DNA of 58,700 nt from Gemmatimonadota bacterium (GTDB lineage: Bacteria > Gemmatimonadota > Gemmatimonadetes > Gemmatimonadales > Gemmatimonadaceae). A model generated the notes under the pieces. The model did not search any database. It worked only from the letters and a program-made list of their open reading frames with translations, and was not told the origin of the DNA. Below, piece after piece: positions 1-8,706 of the stretch. The stretch's first letter is position 1, and each line of letters starts with the position of its first letter. The stretch covers positions 1 through 58,700 of the forward strand of contig NSHR01000012.1 of the NCBI GenBank assembly GCA_002737115.1, written 5' to 3'. Position numbers and translations under genes: made by a program.

Positions 1-2
1 CG

Positions 3-110
3 AAGACGCCGAGCGAGCGACGCTATGTGGAGTGGTTCATGGCGGGGACGGAACCAGGAGCGCCGGTATGGCCGTGGAGCTTGTTTCGGTTGGGACCGAT
101 CGGGTACTGA
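3..110 (+). CDS. C-terminal end of a probable class A penicillin-binding protein (partial)
   Basis: Only the last 35 codons are in the window; the reading frame enters from the left edge and stops with TGA at 108-110. The peptide contains YVEWFMAGTEP, which resembles the C-terminal (E)YFxPGTEP motif found near the end of many PBP1A-type transglycosylase/transpeptidases. The frame is chosen on this motif alone; the other two forward frames give no recognisable peptide. If right, this is the end of a peptidoglycan synthase convergent with lon, leaving a 57-nt gap. The short fragment makes the call tentative. Confidence 0.4.
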   Translation, partial: KTPSERRYVEWFMAGTEPGAPVWPWSLFRLGPIGY

Positions 111-167
111 ACACTGATTCAGTGGATGAGTGGTCAGTGGTCAGAATTCTGACATCCTACTCCGCCG
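111..167. repeat. Convergent gap with palindromic CAGTGGTCAG / GTCAGAATTCTGAC motifs
   Basis: This 57-nt gap between the upstream gene and lon holds CACTGATTCAGTG (inverted repeat around a central T), two GTGGTCA units and a perfect 14-bp palindrome GTCAGAATTCTGAC. Similar strings recur in the gap at 7358-7575. It may act as a bidirectional terminator or be a remnant of a small repeat family. Confidence 0.4.
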
Positions 168-2660
168 TCATACTCCAATCAGCTCGTCCACCTCAATCGG
201 CGCGGCGCGCCCCTGATCCACGAGGGCGATCGCCAGCACTTCGCGCATCGTCTCCACCGGGTGGAAGATCAGCTGCTCGCGCACTTCGTCCGGCACATCC
301 TCGAGGTCCGCTTCATTGGCCTTCGGGATGATCACTTCCTTGATGCCGGCCCGATGCGCACCGAGCACCTTCTCCTTCACGCCGCCGATCGGCAAAACGC
401 GGCCACGCAGCGTGATCTCGCCCGTCATCGATACGTCGCGTCGCACCTTACGGTTTGACATCTCGCTCACGAGCGCCAACGCAATCGCGATGCCGGCGCT
501 GGGGCCGTCCTTCGGAATGGCACCCGCCGGCACGTGAATGTGTGCCTCACTGGCCGACGCTACCCGATCGGCCGGGATGCCCAGCAGTGCGGCGTTGTTC
601 GTGGCGTAGGTGAGTGCCGCCCGCGCACTCTCCTTCATCACGTCGCCCAACTGTCCCGTCAGGATCAGTGAGATCGGTCCCACGCGCACCACGTCGGCCC
701 CGTCGTCGTGCTTGAGCGGAGCGGACGACCCACGGCGAATGCTCGCTTCCACGAACATGATGTCGCCGCCCATCGGCGTGTAGTACATGCCCGTGCTAAT
801 GCCCACCTCATCGTGCTCGGCCAGGCGCTCCGGATGCACCTTCGGACGCCCAAGCAGTTCACGCACTTCATCGCTGCTGATCACCTTGTCGTCGATCGTG
901 GCTGTGTCACCCATCGCGACCCGTCGCGCGACCTTGCGCGCCACGGCCCCGAGCTGTCGCTCCAGCTGACGCACGCCGCTTTCACGCGTGTACTCGCTGA
1001 TCACCTTCATGACCGCGTCGTCGGTGAACGCAATATCGCGCTGGCCAAGTCCCGATTCCTCGAGCTGACGGGGAATGAGATACGTCTTCGCGATCTCCGA
1101 TTTCTCACGCTCGGTGTAGCCGCTGAAATCCACCACTTCCATACGGTCCAGCAACGGACCGGGGATGTTCTGGATGAAATTCGACGTCGCGATGAACAGC
1201 ACTTCGCTCAGGTCGAACGGCACGCCGAGATAGTGATCGGTGAACGAATCGTTCTGCGCGGGATCGAGTACTTCCAGCAGGGCACTGGACGGATCGCCCT
1301 GATACGACGTGCCCAGCTTGTCCACTTCGTCGAGCAGGAACACCGGGTTCTTGCTGCCCGCCTGCTTCATGCCCTGGATGATACGACCGGGCATGGCGCC
1401 CACATACGTCCGGCGATGACCGCGGATGTCCGCTTCGTCGCGCGCACCACCGAGGGCGACGCGCACGTACTCGCGACCGAGCGCACGCGCGATCGACTTC
1501 GCGATACTGGTCTTGCCGACACCCGGCGGTCCGTTAAAGAGCAGGATCGGGCCCTTCGCCATGGCGCGGGCCTTCGCTTCCGTCGCGTCCGCTTTTTGGC
1601 CGTCGGCCGAGGGAACGACCTCGGCGGCGATCTGCTGCGCCCGCAGCTGTCGCACGGCCAGGAACTCCAGCACGCGATCCTTCACGTCCTTGAGACCGTA
1701 GTGATCCTCCTCGAGGATCTCGCCGGCACGGACAAGTTCGAGGTGATCATCCGAGCGCGTGCTCCACGGCAACTCGGCAATCCACTCGAGATACGTGCGG
1801 ATCACCTGCGCTTCCATGGATTCGCGACCGGCGCGCTCGAGGCGGCCGAGCTCACGCTCCGCTTCCGAACGCGCATCCTTGGGGAGCTCGAGCTTGGTGA
1901 GCTTTTCGCGGAGCTCGGTGATCTCCTTCGACTGGTCGTCGTCGCCGAGCTCTTTCTGAATGGCCTTCAGCTGCTCGCGCAGGAACATCTCGCGCTGTCG
2001 TTCGCCCAGCTCTTCCTGGACCTGCGACTTGATGTCTTCCTGCGCTTCGAGCAAGCCGATCTGGCGCTGCACGTGCACGAGCACGCGGCGCAGGCGCTCT
2101 TCCACCGAGAGCGTCTCGAGCAGCCCCTGCTTTTCTGGGACGGTGAGTTCGATGTAGCCGGCCACGAGGTCGGAGAACTTGCCGGCATCGTCGACCGAGT
2201 CGAGCACCTGGTGCACCACTTCCTCGGGCAGTCCGCGCTTCTCGCCCAGCTCGGCGGCACGCTCGCGCGCCTCCTTATGGAGCGCCTCGAACGCCGCGTT
2301 TTTGAGGTCGAGGGGCATCATCTCTTCGGCGGGCACGATCACCGCCTGGAGGTATCCGTCGACTTCGGCGTACTGCAGCGCCGTGGCGCGCTGCTCGCCT
2401 TGCAGTAGCAGCTGCACACCGCCCAGTCCGCGCTGGATCTGGCCGATGCGGGCGATAACGCCCGTCGTGAAGAGAATGTCCGACGTCGGCTCTTCGGTGT
2501 TGTCGCGCTGAGCGACGGCAAAAACGAGCCGATCGCCCTTGAGTGCCGTTTCGATGGCTCTCAGGGTGCCGGGGCGGCCCGCCGCAATCGGTGCGGTGAT
2601 GCCGGGGAACATGACCGTCCCGCGAAGCGGCAGGACGGGAAGCGTTTGGCGCTGGCCCAT
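168..2660 (-). CDS. lon: Lon protease, ATP-dependent serine protease La
   Basis: Cytosolic AAA+ protease that degrades misfolded and regulatory proteins. The N-terminal LON substrate-binding domain begins at LPVLPLRGTVMFPG (residues 7-20), followed by a charged coiled-coil region and the AAA+ module with Walker A GPPGVGKTS, Walker B FLLDEVDK and sensor region. The C-terminal S16 protease domain has the catalytic serine in PKDGPSAG and a downstream lysine, in VKEKVLGAHRAG. At about 830 aa it has normal family length. An ATG 39 nt further upstream is also in frame, but the start at 2660 has AGGA about 9 nt upstream and puts the family motif near the N-terminus. It is transcribed away from the kinase pair. 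Function is confident. Confidence 0.97.
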   Translation of the reverse strand: MGQRQTLPVLPLRGTVMFPGITAPIAAGRPGTLRAIETALKGDRLVFAVAQRDNTEEPTSDILFTTGVIARIGQIQRGLGGVQLLLQGEQRATALQYAEVDGYLQAVIVPAEEMMPLDLKNAAFEALHKEARERAAELGEKRGLPEEVVHQVLDSVDDAGKFSDLVAGYIELTVPEKQGLLETLSVEERLRRVLVHVQRQIGLLEAQEDIKSQVQEELGERQREMFLREQLKAIQKELGDDDQSKEITELREKLTKLELPKDARSEAERELGRLERAGRESMEAQVIRTYLEWIAELPWSTRSDDHLELVRAGEILEEDHYGLKDVKDRVLEFLAVRQLRAQQIAAEVVPSADGQKADATEAKARAMAKGPILLFNGPPGVGKTSIAKSIARALGREYVRVALGGARDEADIRGHRRTYVGAMPGRIIQGMKQAGSKNPVFLLDEVDKLGTSYQGDPSSALLEVLDPAQNDSFTDHYLGVPFDLSEVLFIATSNFIQNIPGPLLDRMEVVDFSGYTEREKSEIAKTYLIPRQLEESGLGQRDIAFTDDAVMKVISEYTRESGVRQLERQLGAVARKVARRVAMGDTATIDDKVISSDEVRELLGRPKVHPERLAEHDEVGISTGMYYTPMGGDIMFVEASIRRGSSAPLKHDDGADVVRVGPISLILTGQLGDVMKESARAALTYATNNAALLGIPADRVASASEAHIHVPAGAIPKDGPSAGIAIALALVSEMSNRKVRRDVSMTGEITLRGRVLPIGGVKEKVLGAHRAGIKEVIIPKANEADLEDVPDEVREQLIFHPVETMREVLAIALVDQGRAAPIEVDELIGV

Positions 2661-3007
2661 GACGTACGATCCTTTAGGAAGAGGAATACCGCCAGCCATA
2701 GGGCAGGTTTCGCACCGCCTGGATTACGCCATCGCGGCAGGGTTCGCAAGCAGACTCGGGTACCCGTGCCGAGATGACGGTACCCGCCACGCGGAAACAT
2801 GCCGAATTGTCGGTCCCCGGATCCGAACGCGACCTACGGTCAGGGTGACCGATAGGCCGCGTCACAGGGACGGCCTAGGGTCCAGTTGCAACTCCCGGCG
2901 CACTCGGGCCGTACGGCGGGTACTGCAGCGAAGTCAGGATGCTGTTGCCGGTTTCTCTCCGGTGCTACACTAGACGGCGCGCCCGACTCTCCCCCATTCC
3001 AACGCGA
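2661..3007. promoter_or_regulatory. Divergent lon / kinase intergenic region with a possible kinase promoter
   Basis: About 350 nt separate the chosen start of lon (-) and the kinase gene (+); 2661-2699 may instead be lon coding sequence. Upstream of the kinase, TTGCCG at 2945-2950 and TACACT at 2966-2971 resemble -35/-10 boxes, but the 15-nt spacing is short. GGGTACCC with a nearby GGTACCC at about 2758-2788 forms a small inverted repeat. No HrcA CIRCE-type repeat or clear heat-shock element for lon was seen, and no small gene. Confidence 0.35.
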
Positions 3008-5113
3008 GTGCCCGATTTCGTAGCCCCATCCACCGAAGATGCTGAGCTGCGCGCCCATGTGGAGCAGGCGCTCAGCGCCACCTATGAACTGGATCGGGAA
3101 ATCGGTCGTGGTGGCATGGGCATCGTGTATCGGGCCAAGGACAAGCGCCTCAAACGGTTCGTGGCGATCAAGCTGCTGCCGCCGGAGCTATCCTTCCGGC
3201 GTGACATCCGCACGCGTTTTCTGCGCGAGGCGGAGACGGCCGCCCAGCTGAGTCATCCGAACATCGTCCCGATTTATTCGGTCGACGAAGTCGGGAATCT
3301 GGTGTTCTTCGTGATGGCCTGCATCGACGGGGACAACCTCGCCACGAAGTTGCAGAAGCGTGGACCGCTCCCCGTCGATGACGTACGCCGCTGGCTGCTT
3401 GAAGTGGCCGATGCGCTGGCGTTTGCCCACGCGCGCGGGGTCATCCATCGCGATATCAAGCCCGACAACATTCTCCTAGATAGCATCGACGGGCGGGCGC
3501 TGGTCACCGACTTCGGTATTGCCCGTGCCGCGAGCGACAGCGGCGAGGCGTCGCGTCTGACCGCCACGGGTATGGCCATCGGCACGCCTGCGTACATGTC
3601 TCCGGAGCAGGCGTCCGGCGATCGCGATCTCGACGCCCGCAGCGATCTCTATTCGTTGGGCATCGTGGCCTATCAGATGCTGGCGGGCGAGCCTCCGTTC
3701 ACCGGTGGCACCACACCGGCGTTGTTGGTGAAGCATCTCGCCGAAGTACCGGTGCCGGTGTCGTTACGTCGCCCGGATACGCCCGACGATCTTTCGCAGA
3801 TCGTGATGCGGTGTTTGGAAAAGAGCCCCGAACACCGCTTTCAGAGCGCCGGTGAGATGGTCACGGCTCTGAAAACCGGCGTTGTACCGCCGCCCACCAA
3901 TCCGGCGACGACGCAGCAAGCGAATGGCGCGCCGGTCCGCGTGAACGGCGCGCCGATTGGTGGGATGCCGATCGGCGGCATGGGATCGCCGAGTCCGTCC
4001 GCGCCGTCGGTGCCGTACACCCCCGCGCCGTACACGCCGCCGGCCTATCAGCCGCCCACATACCAGACACGGACGGCGATGACGCCGTCCGCTGCTCCAT
4101 ATCCGTTGTACCAGCAGCCGTCGTCGGGCGACGACGTGTACGTCGCGACCGCAGAGGATGAGGCGCGCTGGTTCGCTCCGCCGGTCGTCGCGTTCCGCCG
4201 CAAGCTGGCCCCGTACCTGTTCGTGAACGGCGCGATCCTCGTGATCAGCATCTTCACGGGCGGCGACATGCTGGGGCTCACGACGCTCTGGACGGTCTAC
4301 ATCGCGTGGAAGTACGCGAAGCTGTGGGCCGACGGCTTCGACTGGACGGACGTGCTGAAGCAGCCGAAGCATCGCATGCTCGGCGAGGTGCTGTCCGATC
4401 TCGGCGACAAGTTCATGGCCACAGTCAGCCGGAAGAAGCGCGAAGAGCTACGGGCGCAGGGACGTTTGCGCAATCGGCTTGATGGCGTGTTGTCGTCGAC
4501 GCCCTCCGCGCCGATGACGCGGCGCACGGCGGCCGCGATGCCGAATGCGCCCGCTCGCGATGACGAGCTCGGTGAGTTCATCGCGCTCGTCCGTGCAGCC
4601 CGCGCCGATCGTGAAGAGATCGGCCGACTGCTCGGCACGCTGCCGGCCGACGAGCGCGGGCGGATTCCCGACGTTGCACGCACGGCGGTGGATCTGGTGA
4701 ACAAGGTCGAGATCATCGCCCGCGATATCGCGCGGGCGGATCGCGAGCAGGGGCCCGACGCCGCCCGTCGCATCGATGCCGAGATCGGCGCGCTCGAGTC
4801 CGAGGCGAATCCTCTCGATACGCAGGGGAGCGAAGGGCGCGTGCGGCGCTTGGCGCAGCTTCGTCGTGATCGTCGGGCCGTGGCGGACATGCTTGGCAAA
4901 CGTGAACTACGTCACGCACAGCTCGAGAGCTGCCGCATTGCGCTCGAGAACGTCCGCCTCGATCTTGTACGGCTGCGCACCGGCAACAGCACGGTACAGA
5001 GCGTCACGCTGGTCGCCGAGCAGGCTATGCAGCTGGCGCGTGATGTCGATATCGCGGTGCAGGCGGCCAACGAAGTGCGCGAAGCAACATCGTCGCGCTC
5101 CGGTTCGGCGTAA
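3008..5113 (+). CDS. Membrane-anchored Ser/Thr protein kinase (first of tandem pair)
   Basis: Hanks-type kinase. The kinase domain spans roughly residues 26-285, with glycine loop GRGGMGIVY, catalytic lysine in VAIKLLPPE, HRDIKPDN, DFG and SPE of the activation segment. A proline/glycine-rich linker (about 300-380) follows, then a hydrophobic hairpin (about 400-435) resembling the 2TM domain, then about 250 residues of charged, probably helical sequence. The GTG at 3008 is chosen because an ATG in frame at 2939 would overlap the putative promoter and add a basic tail absent from the paralogue. The stop is 12 nt before the next kinase gene, which shares the same architecture, so the pair is probably co-transcribed. 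No PASTA or sensor domain was recognised; the substrate is unknown. Confidence 0.9.
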   Translation: MPDFVAPSTEDAELRAHVEQALSATYELDREIGRGGMGIVYRAKDKRLKRFVAIKLLPPELSFRRDIRTRFLREAETAAQLSHPNIVPIYSVDEVGNLVFFVMACIDGDNLATKLQKRGPLPVDDVRRWLLEVADALAFAHARGVIHRDIKPDNILLDSIDGRALVTDFGIARAASDSGEASRLTATGMAIGTPAYMSPEQASGDRDLDARSDLYSLGIVAYQMLAGEPPFTGGTTPALLVKHLAEVPVPVSLRRPDTPDDLSQIVMRCLEKSPEHRFQSAGEMVTALKTGVVPPPTNPATTQQANGAPVRVNGAPIGGMPIGGMGSPSPSAPSVPYTPAPYTPPAYQPPTYQTRTAMTPSAAPYPLYQQPSSGDDVYVATAEDEARWFAPPVVAFRRKLAPYLFVNGAILVISIFTGGDMLGLTTLWTVYIAWKYAKLWADGFDWTDVLKQPKHRMLGEVLSDLGDKFMATVSRKKREELRAQGRLRNRLDGVLSSTPSAPMTRRTAAAMPNAPARDDELGEFIALVRAARADREEIGRLLGTLPADERGRIPDVARTAVDLVNKVEIIARDIARADREQGPDAARRIDAEIGALESEANPLDTQGSEGRVRRLAQLRRDRRAVADMLGKRELRHAQLESCRIALENVRLDLVRLRTGNSTVQSVTLVAEQAMQLARDVDIAVQAANEVREATSSRSGSA

Positions 5114-5125
5114 CGCGAGCGCACG

Positions 5126-7357
5126 ATGCCTGACGGTCAGCGCGCGGCGATAAAGGCGGCAGAAATACAGGCCGAGTCGAATGTGCTGCGCGACCGCGTC
5201 ACGGCAGCCGTCGGCGACCTGTACCTCATCGCACAGGAAGTCGGTCGCGGCGGCATGGCGGTGGTGTACGCCGCCGAGGATGTGCGGTTACAGCGACCGG
5301 TGGCGCTCAAGGTGCTACCGCCCGAGCTCGCGTTCCGCGGCGACGTGCGTGAGCGCTTCGTGCGCGAAGCACAGACGGCAGCGCGGCTTAATCATCCGCA
5401 CATCGTGCCCATCTATGCGGTGCACGAGGAAGGCGGACTGGTCTGCTTCGCGATGGCGCTGGTGAAGGGTGAGAGCCTCGCGGCGCGCATCGTGCGCGAA
5501 CCGCGCCCGACGTTCGAGTACATCGCGCACCTGCTCGAGCAGGTGGCCGACGCCTTGGCGTACGCCCATGCGTGCGGCGTCGTGCATCGCGATGTCAAGC
5601 CGGACAACGTGCTGATCGACACCGAGTCCGGACGCTCGATGGTGACCGATTTCGGCATTGCCCGCGCCGCCGAGAGCGGGTCACGCCTCACGCAGACCGG
5701 CATCGCCGTGGGTACCCCGGCGTTCATGAGTCCCGAACAGGCCACCGGCGAGCGCGAGATCGACGGTCGCAGCGACATCTATTCGCTGGGGGTCGTGGGC
5801 TATCTCATGCTGACCGGCCGACTGCCCTTCGAGGCGACGTCCACGCCGGCGATGCTCATGAAGCATGTGAGTGAAACGCCGATGCCGATTCGCGCGGTGC
5901 GTCCCGATGCGCCACACACGCTCGTGGAAATCCTCGAGCGGTGCCTGGCCAAGCAGCCTCAGGATCGGTGGGACAACGCGCTGCAGCTGCGCGATGTGCT
6001 GCGCTCAGTGCAACGTGATGGCTCGTTGCTCACGGGCGCGCACCGCGCGCCCGCGCCGGTACAGCACGAGACCGCACGCTACGGGCATCGATCGGAAGAC
6101 TGGGCGCCGCGCAACGTATTGGCGTCAGCGCCAGCGCCGCGCGAGCAGGTGCGCGAGTGGCACGGCGCGTCGCAGGAAGCGAAGGAGGACTGGCGCGTCG
6201 CGGTGCGGCAGCGGCGTCGTGATGTGCAGACGCCCTGGAACGATCAGTACGGCGATGCGACCAGTGCGTGGCGCAGCGACGAGGACGTGATCGAGCGCTT
6301 CAAGGGGCAGCTGCTCTCGACGGCGGGCATGATCGTCTTCCTCGGCGTCATCAACGCGACGACAAGTCCCGGATTTCCCTGGGCGATCTTCCCGGCAATG
6401 GGCATGGGCATGGGCGTGCTCGGTCGCTACATCCGGCTGCGTCGGCGTGGCATCACGCTGGCGCGCATTTTCGGGGGCGAGTTGGCCGCGAAGGCGGACG
6501 CCGATCCGCGCAGCAAGCCGGCGCGCATCGCCGAGGCGTCACGGGCGTTCGTGACGCACGCCAAGTGGTGCATGGGCTCGGCCGCGGTGGCGATTGCCAG
6601 TCTCGTGATCGGCGCCTCGTTGGAGCTCACGCCAATGATCATTCCGATGCTCGCGGCGGGATTCGCGGCGTTGGCGAGTGCGCAAATGCTGGCGCGCGAT
6701 TTCATGCGCCTGCGTCGACTCGGCGTGTCGGCTGGCCACGCGTGGAACGGTTCATGGGAGGCGATCGCGGCGTCCTCAGACGACCGCCCGTATGAGGTGA
6801 AGATGCGCGAGCAACTCGCGCTGATCGCTGGCGATCAACTGCTGGCGTCGGCGTACGGAGACCTGCTGCGCAACGCCGTCGACGACCGGCTCACGATTAA
6901 GGATGTTACGGCGAAGTTGTCCGACGCCGACAAGACGCTCGTGCCGGAGGTAGAGCCCACGGCTGATGCGCTGCTGGAACGGATCAGTGCGCTCGCCAAT
7001 GGCCTGGAGCGATTGCAGCGCGATCTGCCCACGGATGCTCTGTCGCAACTCGAGTCACGCGTGGACTCGGTGCAGGCCGAGCCGGAGCAGGCGCCCGACC
7101 GTGAGCGTCGTCTCACGCTGCTCACGCGACAGTTGTCCTCGTTGCAGGAGCTTGTCGCGCGTCGTGAAACGATGCAGCGTCAACTCGAGAGCGCGTCGAT
7201 GGCGCTGCGCTCGTTGCGTCTCGACATCGTGAAGCTCCGCACAATGGGCGTCGGGGCGGCGATCAGCGATGTCACGAACGCGACGCAGGAAGCGCGCGCA
7301 TTGTCGAAAGACTTGGGATACGTGATCAGCGCGGCGGACGAGCTGCGGAAACTCTGA
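5126..7357 (+). CDS. Membrane-anchored Ser/Thr protein kinase (second of tandem pair)
   Basis: Paralogue of the preceding kinase, same strand, 12-nt gap. The kinase domain covers residues about 33-300, with GRGGMAVVY, the lysine in VALKVLPPE, HRDVKPDN, DFG and SPEQAT. Downstream there are two hydrophobic hairpins (about 398-425 and 485-520) instead of one, so up to four membrane passes are predicted, and then a long charged helical C-terminus. Its last part (LRLDIVKLRT, followed by an alanine-rich helix) aligns with the end of the first kinase (VRLDLVRLRT). Together they look like a tandem duplication whose membrane region has diverged. The regulatory input and targets are not evident from the sequence. 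Confidence 0.9.
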   Translation: MPDGQRAAIKAAEIQAESNVLRDRVTAAVGDLYLIAQEVGRGGMAVVYAAEDVRLQRPVALKVLPPELAFRGDVRERFVREAQTAARLNHPHIVPIYAVHEEGGLVCFAMALVKGESLAARIVREPRPTFEYIAHLLEQVADALAYAHACGVVHRDVKPDNVLIDTESGRSMVTDFGIARAAESGSRLTQTGIAVGTPAFMSPEQATGEREIDGRSDIYSLGVVGYLMLTGRLPFEATSTPAMLMKHVSETPMPIRAVRPDAPHTLVEILERCLAKQPQDRWDNALQLRDVLRSVQRDGSLLTGAHRAPAPVQHETARYGHRSEDWAPRNVLASAPAPREQVREWHGASQEAKEDWRVAVRQRRRDVQTPWNDQYGDATSAWRSDEDVIERFKGQLLSTAGMIVFLGVINATTSPGFPWAIFPAMGMGMGVLGRYIRLRRRGITLARIFGGELAAKADADPRSKPARIAEASRAFVTHAKWCMGSAAVAIASLVIGASLELTPMIIPMLAAGFAALASAQMLARDFMRLRRLGVSAGHAWNGSWEAIAASSDDRPYEVKMREQLALIAGDQLLASAYGDLLRNAVDDRLTIKDVTAKLSDADKTLVPEVEPTADALLERISALANGLERLQRDLPTDALSQLESRVDSVQAEPEQAPDRERRLTLLTRQLSSLQELVARRETMQRQLESASMALRSLRLDIVKLRTMGVGAAISDVTNATQEARALSKDLGYVISAADELRKL

Positions 7358-7575
7358 ACTGCCCAGTGGTCAGTGGTCTGAGCACTGGCGTCAGACTGCT
7401 TATAGTGTTCAGAATTGAGCAACTATAGTCCGCAGTCGCGAGGCGTTTGGTTCAGTTTGGATTGGCGCGATGCTACTAACGGCACTCCATCAAACGCCTC
7501 GGCACTGTGCACTGTCGTTGCTGAATTCTGACCGCTATACAAAGGCTGACGCCAGAATTCTGACCGTCTGCGTAC
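7358..7575. repeat. Convergent gap with several inverted repeats
   Basis: No gene is evident in these 218 nt between the kinase (+) and the TPR gene (-). An 11-bp perfect inverted repeat, CGAGGCGTTTG at 7439-7449 and CAAACGCCTCG at 7491-7501, can form a stem. CAGTGGTCAGTGGTC near 7366 and CAGAATTCTGAC near 7553 match motifs in the gap at 111-167, and TGGCGTCAG / CTGACGCCA form a further distant inverted pair. It may supply transcription termination for both flanking genes. Confidence 0.45.
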
Positions 7576-7878
7576 TCAGTACTCTCTCTCTTCGAATTCC
7601 GAGACGAGTGTTGCGTGCCCGTACCGCGTGGCTGCGTCGACGCCTCTGTCGCACGCCGCGCGTGCCGCGTCCTGTTTGCCGAGTGCGTGCAGCGTATCGG
7701 CGTAGCGCAGCCAGCCATTGCCTTCGTCATCGTGTAGCGCGAGATACGCGGCCAGCTCTCGTTCGGCTTCGTCCAGCAGGCCAGCTTTGAGGAGCTCGTT
7801 GGCGAGACCGAAGCGGGCGAGCGGATTGGTCGGCTGCTTGGCCGCCATGGTGCGCATTGTGGCGAGGCGATCGGTCAT
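7576..7878 (-). CDS. Small TPR-repeat protein
   Basis: A 100-aa helical protein. Residues about 10-75 carry two tetratricopeptide-like units (NPLARFGLANELLKAGLLDE and the following GNGWLRYADTLHALGKQDAA), expected to mediate protein contacts. The ATG at 7878 is preferred over one 99 nt upstream because the extension looks unlike the TPR part. It has no signal peptide, so it is presumably cytosolic. No partner can be assigned from neighbours. Confidence 0.7.
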   Translation of the reverse strand: MTDRLATMRTMAAKQPTNPLARFGLANELLKAGLLDEAERELAAYLALHDDEGNGWLRYADTLHALGKQDAARAACDRGVDAATRYGHATLVSEFEEREY

Positions 7879-7976
7879 GAGAAACGGGCGGGTGGGAGGG
7901 GCGTGGCACGGAGCACTCTCTATGACAATGCAGGAAGTCAGGAGTTCCGCTACCAGGGCATCCAGTGTGACGACCA

Positions 7977-8008
7977 AAGCGGGGGGTGCCGATTGGCACC
8001 CCCCGCTT
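7977..8008 (-). terminator. Strong hairpin terminator after the Spy-like gene
   Basis: AAGCGGGGGGTGCC and its exact complement GGCACCCCCCGCTT flank a 4-nt loop (14-bp perfect stem). It lies 24 nt past the stop codon of the minus-strand gene at 8032 and is followed by TTTGG on that strand. Confidence 0.8.
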
Positions 8009-8031
8009 GGTCGCGCATCCTGCGACGTCGG

Positions 8032-8424
8032 TTAGAAACCGCCGCGACGACCCTGCGGCATGGCGGCGACGTTCTCGTCGAACTTCTTCTTCTGTTCGTC
8101 GGTTAACCCGGCCTTGAGCGCGTCGTTGCGCTCGGTGTTCATCTTCTGCATGGACTCGCGCATGGCGGCCATATCGCCACCGCCACTGCGGGCGGCGGCC
8201 ATCGATTCCTGCTGCTTGGCGGCGGCCTGCGTCATGATGGTGTCGATCTTCGCCGACTGGGCCGCCGTGAGCGTGATGTCCTTGAACAGCTGTTCCTTCT
8301 GGCGAGTCATGCGCTCGGCGGGCGACATCTGCTCGCCACCACGACCGCCGCCGCCCTGGGCGTACGCCGGCACAGCGATCGCGAGGACAGCCGCAGCCAC
8401 GAACATGCGGAGGGTGTTCTTCAT
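8032..8424 (-). CDS. Exported Spy/CpxP-like LTXXQ-type protein
   Basis: About 130 aa. An N-terminal signal peptide (MKNTLRMF followed by a hydrophobic stretch ending AYAQ) is followed by a Gly-rich linker and a helical region with LTAAQ and LTDEQ, the LTxxQ pattern of periplasmic Spy/CpxP-type chaperones and metal-resistance sensors. Many such short proteins with methionine-rich helices occur in Gemmatimonadota-like and delta-proteobacterial genomes; the exact role is inferred. The ATG at 8424 is chosen over one 30 nt upstream because it starts directly at the signal peptide. The gene is single and ends in a strong hairpin. Confidence 0.75.
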   Translation of the reverse strand: MKNTLRMFVAAAVLAIAVPAYAQGGGGRGGEQMSPAERMTRQKEQLFKDITLTAAQSAKIDTIMTQAAAKQQESMAAARSGGGDMAAMRESMQKMNTERNDALKAGLTDEQKKKFDENVAAMPQGRRGGF

Positions 8425-8706
8425 AAAAAGGGGTCTCGGTGGGTCGTTCGGCACGGTCTACGGCGCAGGCGCGTCGCTGACGTCCCTCACCATATAGACG
8501 GATAAGGGCGCAGAAGCGTTAAGGCGGTGGTAATAAATGCCCGAAACCGTGTCGAAAACGATGCCGTTCGTCCCATCCCCTCTGGCGGAACCTCGGTTGC
8601 GGCGTACAATTGCATAATTGTGACGCTTCCGCCCTCGATCTCGCCGATACCCGTGCCTGACTCGCCGCCGGTCTCTCCGGACGTGCGCCTCTCGCCGTCT
8701 CCGACC

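Noticed and set aside
708-2408. 566-codon open frame on the plus strand, opposite lon
   Set aside because: Exact antisense of the Lon coding region; no domains, and high G+C content makes long antisense frames common.
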